NCBI GenBank assembly: GCA_017301975.1
Contig: JAFLEI010000006.1
Coordinates: 152,703-216,702 of the forward strand
Direction: 5' to 3'
DNA from: Verrucomicrobiota bacterium
GTDB taxonomy: Bacteria; Verrucomicrobiota; Verrucomicrobiia; Verrucomicrobiales; Verrucomicrobiaceae
DNA length: 64,000 nt
The notes beneath the pieces were generated by a model. That model saw nothing but the letters and a program-made list of their open reading frames with translations, did not search any database and was not told the origin of the DNA. The position numbers and the translations under genes are program-made. Shown one piece after another: positions 16,337-25,707 of the stretch (positions are counted from its first letter, which is position 1; each line of letters begins with the position of its first letter).

Positions 16337-17638
16337 TCACCAGCAAATCCCCTCATACTGCCAAGCAAGGGTGTCGAGTTCCCTCCAGCCATTCACATCG
16401 ATCACGATCTGATCTGGACGGGCGGATTCCTTCAAGACCTCGAGAGCTACGCATTTTTGGGAAACCACGATCACGTCACTTGAATGTAGTACATCAAGCA
16501 CTTCCAACTTCAAAAGTTGCGCCAAGTGAGGCATGCGAGCCTGAATTTGCTGCTCGTTGGCACCGATGAGGCGGGAGAGATTGATGTGGGGATCGTAGAT
16601 CCGCAGCTCATAGCCACGGCCGAGCAGGGTCTCCGCCGCACTGACCATGGGGCTGCCGCGCAGGTCGTCCGTTTCCGCCTTGAAGGCGAGTCCCAGAAAG
16701 CCGATTCGGCGCTTCGCTTTACTCTCAATCAGGCTCACGAAGAGGTCCTGATGCGCGGCATTGGTGGCAGCGGTGTTTTCGAGCAGAGGCAGGCTGAGAT
16801 TTTTATGACGGGCGAAGGACTTCAGCGCAGAGACATCCTTTGGCAGGCAGGAGCCGCCGAAAGGGTTGCCGGGCTTCATGTAGTAGCGGGAGATGTTCAG
16901 CCGTGTGTCGGCACACAAGACTTCCATCACGCGGGTGCCGTCCTCCTCCAAATGCTTGCACAGGCGGCCTATCTCGTTAGCAAAGCCGACCTTCAGGGCA
17001 TGGAAGTAGTTGCAGGAGTATTTGATCATTTCGGCACCTTCCCAACGGAGCAGTTCCGGCTTGCCGCCGAGCAGGTCGGCAATGTCGGCCGATGGCGCTG
17101 AGGTGCCGTCTTCTGTGCCGATGACGCTGAGAGAGGGGGATTGAAAGTCTCTGACCGCGGTGCCTTCCCGCAGAAACTCCGGACAGTAATAGATGGTCAC
17201 CTGACCGGATTTGACGAGGTCGGCAAAGACGTCTGTGCAGATCTTGCGGGTGCTTCCGGGCAGCATGGTGCTGCGAAAGAGAATGGCGTGCTTCTTGGCC
17301 GATTTTTTCAAGGCTTCGGCGATTTGGCCGGAGACATGGAGAACGTAGCTCAGATCGAGGCTGCCGGTGGGCAGGGAAGGGGTGCCGACGCAAATGATGC
17401 TGGCCTCCGACTGCGCGACGGCCTCGGCGGCATTCATCGTCGCGGTGATATGGCCGGAAGCGGTGGCTGTTTTAAGAAGTTGGTCGAGTTCGGGCTCAAC
17501 AATGGGGGAGAGGCCGTCGTTGAAGGCGGCGACCTTCGATGTATGGAGATCGACGCCGATAATGAAGTGACCTTTCTGCGCGAGGCATGCAGCAGTGACT
17601 GCTCCAACGTAACCGAGGCCAAAAACGGAGATATTCAT
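16337..17638 (-). CDS. GDP-mannose/UDP-glucose 6-dehydrogenase, AlgD-like
   Basis: A 433-aa nucleotide-sugar dehydrogenase that oxidises the C6 alcohol of a nucleotide sugar to a uronic acid using two NAD. It has an N-terminal NAD fold (SVFGLGYVGAVTAACLAQKG), the central NYFHALKVGFANEIG helix, and the catalytic thiol in PFGGSCLPKDVSAL (Cys264), followed by the UDP/GDP-binding domain with GFLGLAFKAETDDLRGSP. The NYFHALKV and FGGSCLPKD wording is closer to GDP-mannose dehydrogenase AlgD than to Ugd, but I would not rule out UDP-glucose. It implies a uronic acid in the polymer. It is monocistronic, with 94 bp separating it from the next gene upstream. Confidence 0.88.
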   Translation of the reverse strand: MNISVFGLGYVGAVTAACLAQKGHFIIGVDLHTSKVAAFNDGLSPIVEPELDQLLKTATASGHITATMNAAEAVAQSEASIICVGTPSLPTGSLDLSYVLHVSGQIAEALKKSAKKHAILFRSTMLPGSTRKICTDVFADLVKSGQVTIYYCPEFLREGTAVRDFQSPSLSVIGTEDGTSAPSADIADLLGGKPELLRWEGAEMIKYSCNYFHALKVGFANEIGRLCKHLEEDGTRVMEVLCADTRLNISRYYMKPGNPFGGSCLPKDVSALKSFARHKNLSLPLLENTAATNAAHQDLFVSLIESKAKRRIGFLGLAFKAETDDLRGSPMVSAAETLLGRGYELRIYDPHINLSRLIGANEQQIQARMPHLAQLLKLEVLDVLHSSDVIVVSQKCVALEVLKESARPDQIVIDVNGWRELDTLAWQYEGICW

Positions 17639-17732
17639 GAAGGTGATCGAGGCGGAATAAAAGGGTTCGGCTGCTTATGGAAGGCTCAGGCGTTTTTGCC
17701 AATGTGAGTTGATGGGAGGGCGCTGTGGAGGC

Positions 17733-19298
17733 TTACAGGCGTTTGTAAACGAGCAGTTTTCCAGCGGAGTCCGGGCCGCGCACTATGGGTTGGTCGAAGT
17801 CGAGTGTCCAGTGATCGGGCGCATTGGATAGCGCGTGGTGGAGCTGCAGTTCGTGCTCTTTTCTCACGGACTCTTCGGCGGACAAATCGATGAAGACGCG
17901 GCGAATGTTGAGTTTGTCGAGATGAGCGAGCACTAGAGAGTCGTTGGGGAAAGCGAGCGTGTAACCACGGCCCAGCCAGTCGCTGGTGGAGAGCTCCTTG
18001 GTGCCGCGATAAACCTTTAGCAGGGAGGGGGAGCGCTGCGGGCAGTGGAAGGCGGCAGCAGCGATGATGGCGCCTTCTCCGCGCGGATCGGCGGCCACGA
18101 GCCAGTTGGTGGGTGGCGTGCCGAGTTGCGGCACGCCGGAGGTTTCGACAGCCTGAGAGAAGCCGGTGACGTTTTTTTCAGGCCAACGCACGGTCAGAGC
18201 GAACGCAGCCAGCATGATGATATAAAATGCTGGCCAGCGGCCCCTGCCGAATCGCGAGCAGAACGCATTGACGGCGGTGACAGCTGCGATGAGGAGCACC
18301 GGAAGCACGGGCAGGAGGTAGCGAGTGCTGAAACCTGTCGGAACGAACAGACTGATGGCCGTGGTGCCCGCGAGCATGCCAATTCCAGCTGCGAGCAAGG
18401 TCGAGGTTTGTGGCGACCGCACGCAGGTGCGTATGATGAGCGCGAGACCGACGATGATGAAACCGAGCAGCAACCAGCCGACGACATGAGGCATCGAAGT
18501 GGCATAGAAGAGCGCGGCTTCCTGCGCGTATTCGGTCAGCGGCTGATGGAGCATGCCTTCCGAAGTGATGTGCGAGGAGTAAAGCATCCACGGGCCGGCG
18601 AGGATGGCCACAGGAAGAGCGGAGATCCACCACGAGGCCTGTTTGATCAGCTTCCATCTTCCTGTGAGGAGCGTGGCGATTGGTGGCACGAGACAGAGGG
18701 CGAGCGCTGAACCTTTGGTGAGAATCGCCATGGCTGCGAGCAGGCCAAAGCCCAGCGCACGTCGCTTCGTGGGTCGTTGCATGTAGTCCGCCCACGCGGC
18801 GGTCGCCAGCAGGCACAACACGCCGAGCATGAGGTCGGACATGACAAACTCCGCCTGCTTGAGTGTGAAAGGTAATGCTGCAGAGAGAAGGCCCGCCGCC
18901 AACGCTGCCGGAACCGGGAGAATGCGCGAAGCGACGCGATAGATCAGGGTGCCAAATGCGGCAGCCAAGATGGACTGCAACACGAACAGGCTCTTGATTG
19001 ATGCCATCGGCAGAAGCCAGGCACCAGCGAGCAGGTAGTAGCCGGGGGGGTAGTGTCCGAGAGCGACCTTCGGAAAGCTTTCGTAGTAGTTTTTGGCGAA
19101 AAGCATGGGTGACTGCTGCCAGCCGCCGGCCATGTAATCGCGGAGCATCAAACTGGTGACTGCATGTGCGGCTTCGTCAGGATCGCCAGCCAGATCGGAT
19201 GTCCACGCGCCGTGCATGGACTGGAAGGTGAAGTGAAACACTAGAAGCAGCGCAAAGAGCGCCCAAGTGGAGGGACGGCGACAGGCGGTCAGAGTCAT
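17733..19298 (-). CDS. GT39-like polytopic membrane glycosyltransferase
   Basis: From the ATG at 19298 the protein is 521 aa with roughly ten hydrophobic helices. The first periplasmic loop has DLAGDPDEAAHAVTSL, where the DPDE (39-42) resembles the acidic catalytic motif of ArnT/PMT-type GT-C enzymes, then GHYPPGYYLLAGAWL. The C-terminal 150 residues are soluble. Such enzymes use polyprenyl-phosphate sugars and act on the periplasmic side. The frame stays open to 19541, but that stretch duplicates the 3' end of the upstream methyltransferase and is Arg-rich, so it is rejected. Its ATG overlaps that gene's stop by ATGA. Confidence 0.8.
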   Translation of the reverse strand: MTLTACRRPSTWALFALLLVFHFTFQSMHGAWTSDLAGDPDEAAHAVTSLMLRDYMAGGWQQSPMLFAKNYYESFPKVALGHYPPGYYLLAGAWLLPMASIKSLFVLQSILAAAFGTLIYRVASRILPVPAALAAGLLSAALPFTLKQAEFVMSDLMLGVLCLLATAAWADYMQRPTKRRALGFGLLAAMAILTKGSALALCLVPPIATLLTGRWKLIKQASWWISALPVAILAGPWMLYSSHITSEGMLHQPLTEYAQEAALFYATSMPHVVGWLLLGFIIVGLALIIRTCVRSPQTSTLLAAGIGMLAGTTAISLFVPTGFSTRYLLPVLPVLLIAAVTAVNAFCSRFGRGRWPAFYIIMLAAFALTVRWPEKNVTGFSQAVETSGVPQLGTPPTNWLVAADPRGEGAIIAAAAFHCPQRSPSLLKVYRGTKELSTSDWLGRGYTLAFPNDSLVLAHLDKLNIRRVFIDLSAEESVRKEHELQLHHALSNAPDHWTLDFDQPIVRGPDSAGKLLVYKRL

Positions 19299-20029
19299 AA
19301 TTTTTGGGCCAATACGAGGTACTGCCCCCCAACCGGGATCTTGCAGAGCAAGGGCTCGATGCCGCGCAGGAAACCCAGCGCGCCTGGGAACACAAAACAG
19401 GAGTCGGTCTGGAGGATCTTGAAGCCGGCAGCGCGGAGCAGGGCGCGTGATTGAAACGGGAAAAGCATCTGCGCATCGGCATCGAACGGCACTTTGCTCA
19501 TCAAATAATGAACGATAGGGTTCCAGCGGTTGTTCTCCCAAAACGCGAATAGTCCGCCGGGCTTAAGCGTGCGCCAGACGAGGTGGGCGGCTGCGGCGCG
19601 CTGATCAGGCGGGATGTGATGAAAAACGCCGTTGGTGAAGGCCAGATCGACGCTTTCGGGTGCGATGACGCCGGGATCATGCATGAAGCGTGCTTCTGGC
19701 CAGGTGCTCTCTTTTGTCGCTCGCTCAATGGAGGCCGACGAGGGGTCATAGCCGATGTAGGAGGTGATTCCGAGGCCACTTTGCAGAAATGGGGCCGCAG
19801 TGCCCGTGCCGCAGCCGAAATCGAGGCAGGAGGCTGCTCGGGCTCCGCGCCGCTCCATCTGCCGCTTCAGCCACAAGACGCGGCCCTTGGCGAAGAAATC
19901 TTTGCCTTCGCCGGTCAGCGCCAGTCCGCGGTGGAGCGCTTCTTCATAGTTCGCCGCATAAGTGTCGAACTCGGCTGAGGTGGGGCTTTCGGGCATGGGA
20001 AAGTGGGGATCTTCGAGTGCCGTCGTCAT
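19295..20029 (-). CDS. Class I SAM-dependent methyltransferase
   Basis: The 244-aa protein starts at the ATG at 20029 (MTTALEDPHFPMPESP). Motif I is CLDFGCGTGTAAPFL, the acidic strand-2 end is YIGYDPSSAS, and the core continues with VDLAFTNGVFHHIPPDQR and TLKPGGLFAFWENNRWNP. The open frame reaches 20188 but the additional 53 residues look noncoding and enter the promoter region of the divergent gene. It couples to the GT39-like gene. The substrate is probably a sugar or glycolipid; this is inference from the neighbourhood. Confidence 0.85.
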   Translation of the reverse strand: MTTALEDPHFPMPESPTSAEFDTYAANYEEALHRGLALTGEGKDFFAKGRVLWLKRQMERRGARAASCLDFGCGTGTAAPFLQSGLGITSYIGYDPSSASIERATKESTWPEARFMHDPGVIAPESVDLAFTNGVFHHIPPDQRAAAAHLVWRTLKPGGLFAFWENNRWNPIVHYLMSKVPFDADAQMLFPFQSRALLRAAGFKILQTDSCFVFPGALGFLRGIEPLLCKIPVGGQYLVLAQKL

Positions 20030-20135
20030 ATGGCAACTAATTCGACGATCAGCGTCGATTTTGACATGAAAACGCCTACGAGTTGACCTTGGGGGGGCAC
20101 GGTGCGAAAGAGCGCGGCCATTAACTCCCTTCTGC

Positions 20136-20954
20136 ATGAAAGATCTCATCGAAAACCGCCGCCATATCACTCTGTTTGGCAAAGCCAAGCTTGCGTGGTT
20201 GATTCTGAAAGAAAACGGCCTGCTTTGGTGCCTGGCTTTCGGCGTTTACTACATCAACAGCTCGATCGCCCAGAAGGCGTTTCAGTTCATGGATCATCTG
20301 CGTCGCAAGACGGGCATCCCCGGCATGAACAGTCTTGCACTCAACAAGGCGATCTGGGAGGCCTGGGACTGGAGCGCGGGGGGCGAGGAATGGAGCCCTT
20401 CGGAGGGGTGGAAGTCGTCCGTGATCAAGTGCGTGCTGGAGAAGGAGGTGCCTGCGGCGACTGAGGTGCTGGAGATCGGCCCTGGTGGCGGGCGCTGGAC
20501 GGTGCCGCTGATCGCGCGTGCGGCGAAATACACTGGGATAGACATCTCGGCATCGTGTGTGGAGGTCTGCCGTGCCAAATTTGCAGGTGAGCCGAAGGCG
20601 TCCTTTGCCGTGGGATCGGGCATCGATCTCAAAGGCGTGCCGGATGACTCGATCGATGCGTTGTGGAGCTTCGATGTCTTTGTTCACATCAATCAGAACG
20701 AGGTCGAGAAGTACGCCGATGAATTCAAGCGCGTGTTCAAGCCGGGCGCCGTCGGGATTCTGCACCACGGCAGTGTCGGTGGTGCCATGGGTGGCTGGCG
20801 CAGCAACATCACGCACGACAGCATGCTGAAGCTGCTGAAGGACCGGGGCTTCGAGATTGTCTCGTCGTTCAAAGAGTGGCAGGACGGGAGCGAGACGCAT
20901 CAAGCAGGGCTTTACCAGGACGTCATAACCGTCTTTAAGCTGCCAAAAGCATGA
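20136..20954 (+). CDS. Class I SAM-dependent methyltransferase
   Basis: A 272-aa enzyme divergent from the preceding methyltransferase. Residues 1-85 include one amphipathic or hydrophobic helix near residues 25-45. The core has EVLEIGPGGGRWTVPL (motif I), YTGIDISASCVEV, and IDALWSFDVFVHINQNEVE followed by VFKPGAVGILHHGS. This version is common next to glycosyltransferases in O-antigen clusters. Its stop overlaps the next GT4 gene by ATGA, so the pair is coupled. The substrate is unknown. Confidence 0.86.
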   Translation: MKDLIENRRHITLFGKAKLAWLILKENGLLWCLAFGVYYINSSIAQKAFQFMDHLRRKTGIPGMNSLALNKAIWEAWDWSAGGEEWSPSEGWKSSVIKCVLEKEVPAATEVLEIGPGGGRWTVPLIARAAKYTGIDISASCVEVCRAKFAGEPKASFAVGSGIDLKGVPDDSIDALWSFDVFVHINQNEVEKYADEFKRVFKPGAVGILHHGSVGGAMGGWRSNITHDSMLKLLKDRGFEIVSSFKEWQDGSETHQAGLYQDVITVFKLPKA

Positions 20955-22060
20955 AGCCGGAAGCTCTGCGAGTGCTCCACGTGTTAGACTCGCTGGCTCC
21001 CGGCGGGCTGGAAAATGGCGTGGTCAATGTGGCGCGTCGTTTGCATGGTCAGGGTTTCGATATTCACGCGGCCTGCCTGCGATTTCGAGGCGACTTCGCC
21101 GCACGGATGCCGGAGCCCGACAAGGTCGTTGTCATGGACAAGACGAGCGGCTTCTCCTTGAAAGCCGTGCGCAAGCTGCGAGCGCACATGAAAGCGACCG
21201 GCGCGCACCTGCTGCACAGTCACAACCTGGGCACGCTCATTTACGCCGCTGTGGCCACGCTCGGCGGGCGCACGCTGCCGATCGTGCATGGCGAGCATGG
21301 GCAGTTGCAGCGCCAGGACCTTACGCCGAAGCGGCGCTGGCAGCGGAGGCTGCTGTTCTCTATTTGTCGCCATGTGCATGTCGTTTCAAGCAGCGTTCGA
21401 GTGAATCTGCAAAGCCTTGGCCTTGATCCCCAGCAGCGCATTGTCGTGACACCGAATGGTGTGGATGCCGAGCGCTTTTCGCCTGCCGAGGCACGGCAGG
21501 AGCTAGGTTTTGCCGCTGACGATCAGATCGTTGGGATTGTGGGCCGACTTGTGGCGCTAAAACGGCATGAGATGCTCTTTGATGCCTTCACACAGCTCTC
21601 GCCGGAATTTCCGCGACTTCATTTGCTTGTCGTTGGCGACGGCGGAGCCGAGCGCGAGCAACTGATTAAGGCGATGAAGCAGCATCCGCAGGCTCAACGC
21701 ATTCATTGGGTGGGACATCAGGACGACTTGCCAAAATACTACCGAGTCATGGACCTGCTGGCAGCGCCTTCCGAGATTGAAGGCCTCTCCAACGCCGTGT
21801 TGGAGGCCATGGCCACGGCGGTGCCCGTTTTGGCCCATTCAGCGTGTGGAAATGCCGAAGTCATCGATGATGGCGAGAACGGTTTCCTTTCGCAGCTGCA
21901 CTCGGCGGAAGACCTCGCGACCGCATTACGAGCCGCGCTTTCCGACCTCTCCGAACTCCGCCGTCGCGGCGTTGCCGCACGCGAAACGGTGCTGAAGCGC
22001 TACTCGATGGAGGCCATGGCGGAAAGCTACCGTCAGCTCTACCGCTTTGCGGCGGCCTGA
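20951..22060 (+). CDS. Glycosyltransferase family 4 protein, Stp2-like
   Basis: The 369-aa GT-B enzyme begins RVLHVLDSLAPGGLENGVVN, the hallmark GGLE opening of Stp2-type sugar transferases known from PEP-CTERM/EpsH-associated polysaccharide loci. The donor-binding half has VGIVGRLVALKRHEML and LLAAPSEIEGLSNAVLEAMA, then VIDDGENGFL. It is full length. No exosortase or PEP-CTERM protein is visible in this window, so the family resemblance does not by itself link the locus to that system. It is cotranscribed with the preceding methyltransferase. Confidence 0.9.
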   Translation: MKPEALRVLHVLDSLAPGGLENGVVNVARRLHGQGFDIHAACLRFRGDFAARMPEPDKVVVMDKTSGFSLKAVRKLRAHMKATGAHLLHSHNLGTLIYAAVATLGGRTLPIVHGEHGQLQRQDLTPKRRWQRRLLFSICRHVHVVSSSVRVNLQSLGLDPQQRIVVTPNGVDAERFSPAEARQELGFAADDQIVGIVGRLVALKRHEMLFDAFTQLSPEFPRLHLLVVGDGGAEREQLIKAMKQHPQAQRIHWVGHQDDLPKYYRVMDLLAAPSEIEGLSNAVLEAMATAVPVLAHSACGNAEVIDDGENGFLSQLHSAEDLATALRAALSDLSELRRRGVAARETVLKRYSMEAMAESYRQLYRFAAA

Positions 22061-22461
22061 ACTCAAGCCTGTTGACGTTAGAAAACGAGTGTGCGAGCCA
22101 GCACTTCTTTCGTGGCTTTTCAAGCTAAAGAAGCGTTGAAAGAGATGAGTGTATTTTTAGATGTCATTCTTTTCCGCACTCAGCGGAAGAGTGGGGGGCA
22201 GAAGGGATTTTTTGACGGGGACCTATGCTTGTAAAAGCCAAAATTAACCCAAAAAGGTTGGATATTCGCAAATGCTGGCTACAGACTGTTTCCGCCCCAG
22301 TTTATTTATACTGTAGTTCCAGCGAATCGTTCGAAAGACCATTCACCAAGGGCGGTAGCATTGTTTAATCTTGTGATAGCTCTGAATCAAAATCATATTT
22401 ATTTTCGTGATCAAGGATGCCTGGCGAAGAGCTTGGTGCAGTCCATCAATCTACTCTTTGC
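22061..22461 (+). other. Intergenic region, likely promoter for the epimerase operon
   Basis: The 401 bp before the UDP-GlcNAc 2-epimerase have lower GC than the flanking genes and no supported ORF. The AT-rich part (about 22215-22410) is a plausible promoter region for the 22.5-28.9 kb plus-strand operon, but I could not place convincing -35 and -10 elements. No terminator hairpin with a T-run was seen after the GT4 gene. Confidence 0.4.
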
Positions 22462-23598
22462 ATGAAGGTTCTTTGTGTATTTGGTACGCGGCCCGAGGCG
22501 ATCAAGTTGGCTCCGGTGATTCGTGCGTTGAGAGAAACTCCGGGCATTGTGTGCCGGATTTGTTTCTCAGGACAACATCGAGAAATGGGCTTGAAGGCGC
22601 TGGGTGCGTTCGATCTCAAGCCTGATGTGGTTCTCGATACGATGCAGCCGGGACAGTCGCTCGCATCACTTACCGCGCGCTTGCTGACGTCGCTTGACGC
22701 TTTGTATGAGCAGGAACGTCCGGACTGGATCATTGTGCAGGGGGACACGACGACGGCCATGACAGGAGCGCTTGCCGCCTTCTACCGCCGCATTCGAATA
22801 GCTCATGTTGAGGCCGGCCTGCGAACGTTGGATCGTTTTTCGCCATTCCCTGAGGAGATCAATCGTGTGTTTATCAGCCGGATTACGGACCTTCATTTTC
22901 CACCCACTGCAGAGGCAGCGGAGAATCTACGGAAAGAGGGCATCAGCGACGACATTAATATTGTCACAGGCAACACGGTCGTTGACGCGGTCTTGTGGAT
23001 GAAAGGACGACTGCCGAAAGAGCCACCTGAGGGGTTCGATGCAGAACTGATGGATGGCGGACGCCTGATTTTGGTGACCTGTCATCGGAGGGAATCCTTT
23101 GGAAAACCCATGGAGAATATTTGTGACGCGCTACTGGCCCTAATAGAGCGTTTTGATGATATTCAAATCTTGTTTCCGGTGCATCCCAATCCCGTTGTGA
23201 AGCAATTGGTTCTGGCAAAGCTGGGGGGGCAAAAGCGGATTTCGTTGGTGGAACCGCTGGACTATCTGCCTCTGCTGTGGTGCATGAACAAGGCGGTTTT
23301 GATTCTAACGGACTCAGGGGGAATTCAAGAGGAGGGCCCCTCGTTTGGAAGGCCCATCTTGATTTTAAGAACCACCACGGAGAGGCCTGAAGCCGTGACG
23401 GCAGGCTGCGCAGAACTTGTGGGAACAGACATCCAAACAATTGTTGAACGTGCGTCGGTTTATCTCCTGAATGAAGAGATCTGTCGTGACTTGGCAGGAC
23501 GCCCCAGCCCTTTCGGGGATGGGCGTGCAGGTGAAGCAATTTCAAGAGCCTTGTGTCATGCTTCAAAAGTCTTAGATGATGACCGCTGCGCTAAATGA
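22462..23598 (+). CDS. wecB: UDP-N-acetylglucosamine 2-epimerase (non-hydrolysing)
   Basis: A 378-aa enzyme that interconverts UDP-GlcNAc and UDP-ManNAc in the cytoplasm, supplying ManNAc-type sugars. The start at 22462 gives MKVLCVFGTRPEAIKLAPVI, the canonical N-terminus; an in-frame ATG at 22417 would add 15 unlikely residues. Other signatures are VQGDTTTAMTGALAAFYRRI, AHVEAGLRTLDRFSPFPEE, LVTCHRRESFGKP, LFPVHPNP and LTDSGGIQEEGPSFGRPILI. Its 3' end overlaps the next ORF by 23 bp if that gene starts at its first ATG. Confidence 0.94.
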   Translation: MKVLCVFGTRPEAIKLAPVIRALRETPGIVCRICFSGQHREMGLKALGAFDLKPDVVLDTMQPGQSLASLTARLLTSLDALYEQERPDWIIVQGDTTTAMTGALAAFYRRIRIAHVEAGLRTLDRFSPFPEEINRVFISRITDLHFPPTAEAAENLRKEGISDDINIVTGNTVVDAVLWMKGRLPKEPPEGFDAELMDGGRLILVTCHRRESFGKPMENICDALLALIERFDDIQILFPVHPNPVVKQLVLAKLGGQKRISLVEPLDYLPLLWCMNKAVLILTDSGGIQEEGPSFGRPILILRTTTERPEAVTAGCAELVGTDIQTIVERASVYLLNEEICRDLAGRPSPFGDGRAGEAISRALCHASKVLDDDRCAK

Positions 23599-24556
23599 TT
23601 GTATCGAGAGAACAAAGCTCATGCTCCCTCCCTCCATCCAGTGGCCTGACGGCAAAAAATTCGCTTTCACCATCTTCGATGACACCGATGCATCCACGGT
23701 GGCAAACTCGGCGCCGGTCTATGCACTGCTCCGAGATCTCGGCTTCCGGACGACCAAATCAGTCTGGGCCCTCGAGGCGACGGAGCCGCCGGTCGTCGTT
23801 GGAGGGGCAACTTGCGCGGAGGGCGATTACCGCGCATGGGCCTTGCAGCTTCAGGCCGAAGGATTCGAGATTGGCTTTCACAACGCGTGCTGCCATCACT
23901 CGAAGCGCGAGCGCACCCTGGCCGGGCTGCGGCGCTTTGAGGAGATTTTTGGCCATCCGCCGCGTTCGATGGCGAACCACACCGGCTGCCGCGAAAACTT
24001 GTACTGGGGCGCTGATCGAGTCACAGGATTAAACCGTTTGATCTATCAAGCGGCGACGCTCGGACGCAAAAGCAGATTCAAAGGCCATGTCGAGGGCGAT
24101 GAATACTTCTGGGGCGACATCTGCAAGGAGCGCATCACCTATGCGCGCAATTTCGTCTTTCCGGACATCAACACACTCCGAGCCTGCCCATTGATGCCGT
24201 ATTACGATCCTTTGCGACCGTGGGTTAACGAGTGGTACGCCTCGTCCGAGGGCGGCGTGCTCACTTCATTCCTCGAAACGCTTTCCGAAGAGAATCAAGA
24301 CCGCCTCGAAGCCGAGGGCGGCGCTTGCGTGATGTATGCCCATCTCGGGAAATTTTTCCGCAAGGATGGCGTCGTTAGTGCGCGATTCCGTGAGTTGATG
24401 GAACGGCTTGCCTCAAAGAACGGCTGGTTTGCGCCGGTATCCGCCGTGCTTGATCACATCGTTGCGCAGCGCGGCCATCACACCCTGACCGATGCCGAGC
24501 GCCGCCAGCTCGAGCGGCGCTGGCTCCTGCACAAATTCACACGAGGCGAGAGCTGA
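23576..24556 (+). CDS. Polysaccharide deacetylase-like protein
   Basis: A 326-aa NodB-homology-like protein. KFAFTIFDDTDASTVANSAP provides the acidic metal and catalytic pair, GFEIGFHNACCHHS fits the His-containing second motif, and later RSMANHTGCRENLYWG and VMYAHLGKFF complete the barrel. It is a divergent branch, since the classical TFDDG is FTIFDDTDA here. Hydrolysis of an N- or O-acetyl group on a sugar is the usual family activity. A second ATG at 23621 avoids overlap with the epimerase and may be the true start. It begins the acyl-modification cassette with the GNAT gene 12 bp downstream. Confidence 0.7.
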   Translation: MMTAALNDCIERTKLMLPPSIQWPDGKKFAFTIFDDTDASTVANSAPVYALLRDLGFRTTKSVWALEATEPPVVVGGATCAEGDYRAWALQLQAEGFEIGFHNACCHHSKRERTLAGLRRFEEIFGHPPRSMANHTGCRENLYWGADRVTGLNRLIYQAATLGRKSRFKGHVEGDEYFWGDICKERITYARNFVFPDINTLRACPLMPYYDPLRPWVNEWYASSEGGVLTSFLETLSEENQDRLEAEGGACVMYAHLGKFFRKDGVVSARFRELMERLASKNGWFAPVSAVLDHIVAQRGHHTLTDAERRQLERRWLLHKFTRGES

Positions 24557-24568
24557 TCTGGAAAAGCA

Positions 24569-25684
24569 ATGAAGCTGCAGATCGTCCGCTATGAAGACCG
24601 ACATGTGGAGGCTGTGAAACGCCTCAATGCGCGGCTCGCCGCCGCCGGGGAGACGTGGAGCTTTCCTGAGCGCACGCAGAGCAACTGGCTTCCCGACACA
24701 GCCAGCGAGGACATCATCGAGCACTACTACATCGCCGAAGAAGGCGATGAAGTGCGAGGCGGCTACATTTTGAAATGGCAGCCTTTTTGGATCGAAGGCC
24801 GCACAGAGCGAGTCTGCACGCTCTACCTTCCGCTCTCCGAAGGCATCATCAATCAGCGTTACAAGCTCCTCGGCCTTATCCTCATCCGCGACGCGCTTAC
24901 GCGAAACCCGCTCGCGTTTTGCCTCGGCATGGGTGGCGCGGCTCGTCCGCTGCCACAGACTTTGAAAATGCTGGGCTGGCAGGTCCATGATGTGCCATTC
25001 TTTTTCATGCCTTTGTGCGCCGGGCGCTTCCTCACCAATCTGCAACCGCTGCAAACCAAGCCATGGAAACGCATGGCTGTGCGAGTGGCATCAATCACGG
25101 GAGTCGCGGCTGCCGGACTGGCGCTCGTGAAAATGTGGCGTCGAGCTCCGGGCAAGGTGCGACGCGCTACGACGATGGAAGTGGTCGAGCTGTTTGGAGA
25201 TTGGGCCGATGAGCTGTGGCAGGAAGCACGATCAAACTTCTCGCTCTGTGCCGACCGAGCGCGCGTGAATCAGAACCGCATCTACCGAGACAGCGGGGGT
25301 GAAAACATCCGCGTGCTCGTGCGGAGCGAAGGAAAACCCGTCGGCTGGTTTGTGGCGCGCTGCCGTGCGATGAGCGGGCACAAATACTTTGGCAACATGC
25401 GTGTTGGCTCGATCATCGATGTGCTCGCACACCCGGGACACGAGACACACGTCGCCTGGGCTGCGCGCCAGTTTCTCAACGCGCGGGGCGCAGACATCAT
25501 CGTCTGCAATTTGCAGCATAAGGCATGGCGCGATGCCATCCTGTGCGCCGGCTTCTTCAAGGGGCCGAGCAATTTTGCTCTTGCCGCATCGCCCAAACTC
25601 TGTGCGATGCTGCCACAGTATGCGGGGCGCATCGAGCACGCCCAATTCATGCGCGGCGATGGCGAGGGACCGACGCATCTTTGA
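24569..25684 (+). CDS. GNAT-family N-acyltransferase
   Basis: The 371-aa protein looks like two GNAT-type halves. The first half begins LQIVRYEDRHVEAVKRLNAR and shows the strand-helix pattern of acyl-CoA transferases, with YIAEEGDEVRGGYIL. The second half, from about residue 220, ends with SIIDVLAHPGHETHVAWAAR followed by ADIIVCNLQH, resembling the acceptor end of the fold. The classical Q/RxxGxG/A is not obvious, so donor binding is uncertain. Position next to FkbH and an acyl carrier protein suggests it may take an acyl group from ACP rather than CoA; this is inference. Confidence 0.68.
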   Translation: MKLQIVRYEDRHVEAVKRLNARLAAAGETWSFPERTQSNWLPDTASEDIIEHYYIAEEGDEVRGGYILKWQPFWIEGRTERVCTLYLPLSEGIINQRYKLLGLILIRDALTRNPLAFCLGMGGAARPLPQTLKMLGWQVHDVPFFFMPLCAGRFLTNLQPLQTKPWKRMAVRVASITGVAAAGLALVKMWRRAPGKVRRATTMEVVELFGDWADELWQEARSNFSLCADRARVNQNRIYRDSGGENIRVLVRSEGKPVGWFVARCRAMSGHKYFGNMRVGSIIDVLAHPGHETHVAWAARQFLNARGADIIVCNLQHKAWRDAILCAGFFKGPSNFALAASPKLCAMLPQYAGRIEHAQFMRGDGEGPTHL

Positions 25685-25707
25685 CCGCTATTTCTCAATC
25701 ATCAGCC

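Noticed and set aside
20042..20058. Inverted repeat TCGACG-ATCAG-CGTCGA between divergent methyltransferases
   Set aside because: A 6-bp stem in a GC-rich region is expected by chance; no second copy was found nearby, so I do not call it an operator.
20951..22060. Link to an exosortase/PEP-CTERM system suggested by Stp1- and Stp2-like glycosyltransferases
   Set aside because: No exosortase gene and no PEP-CTERM-type C-terminus was found among the proteins in this window.
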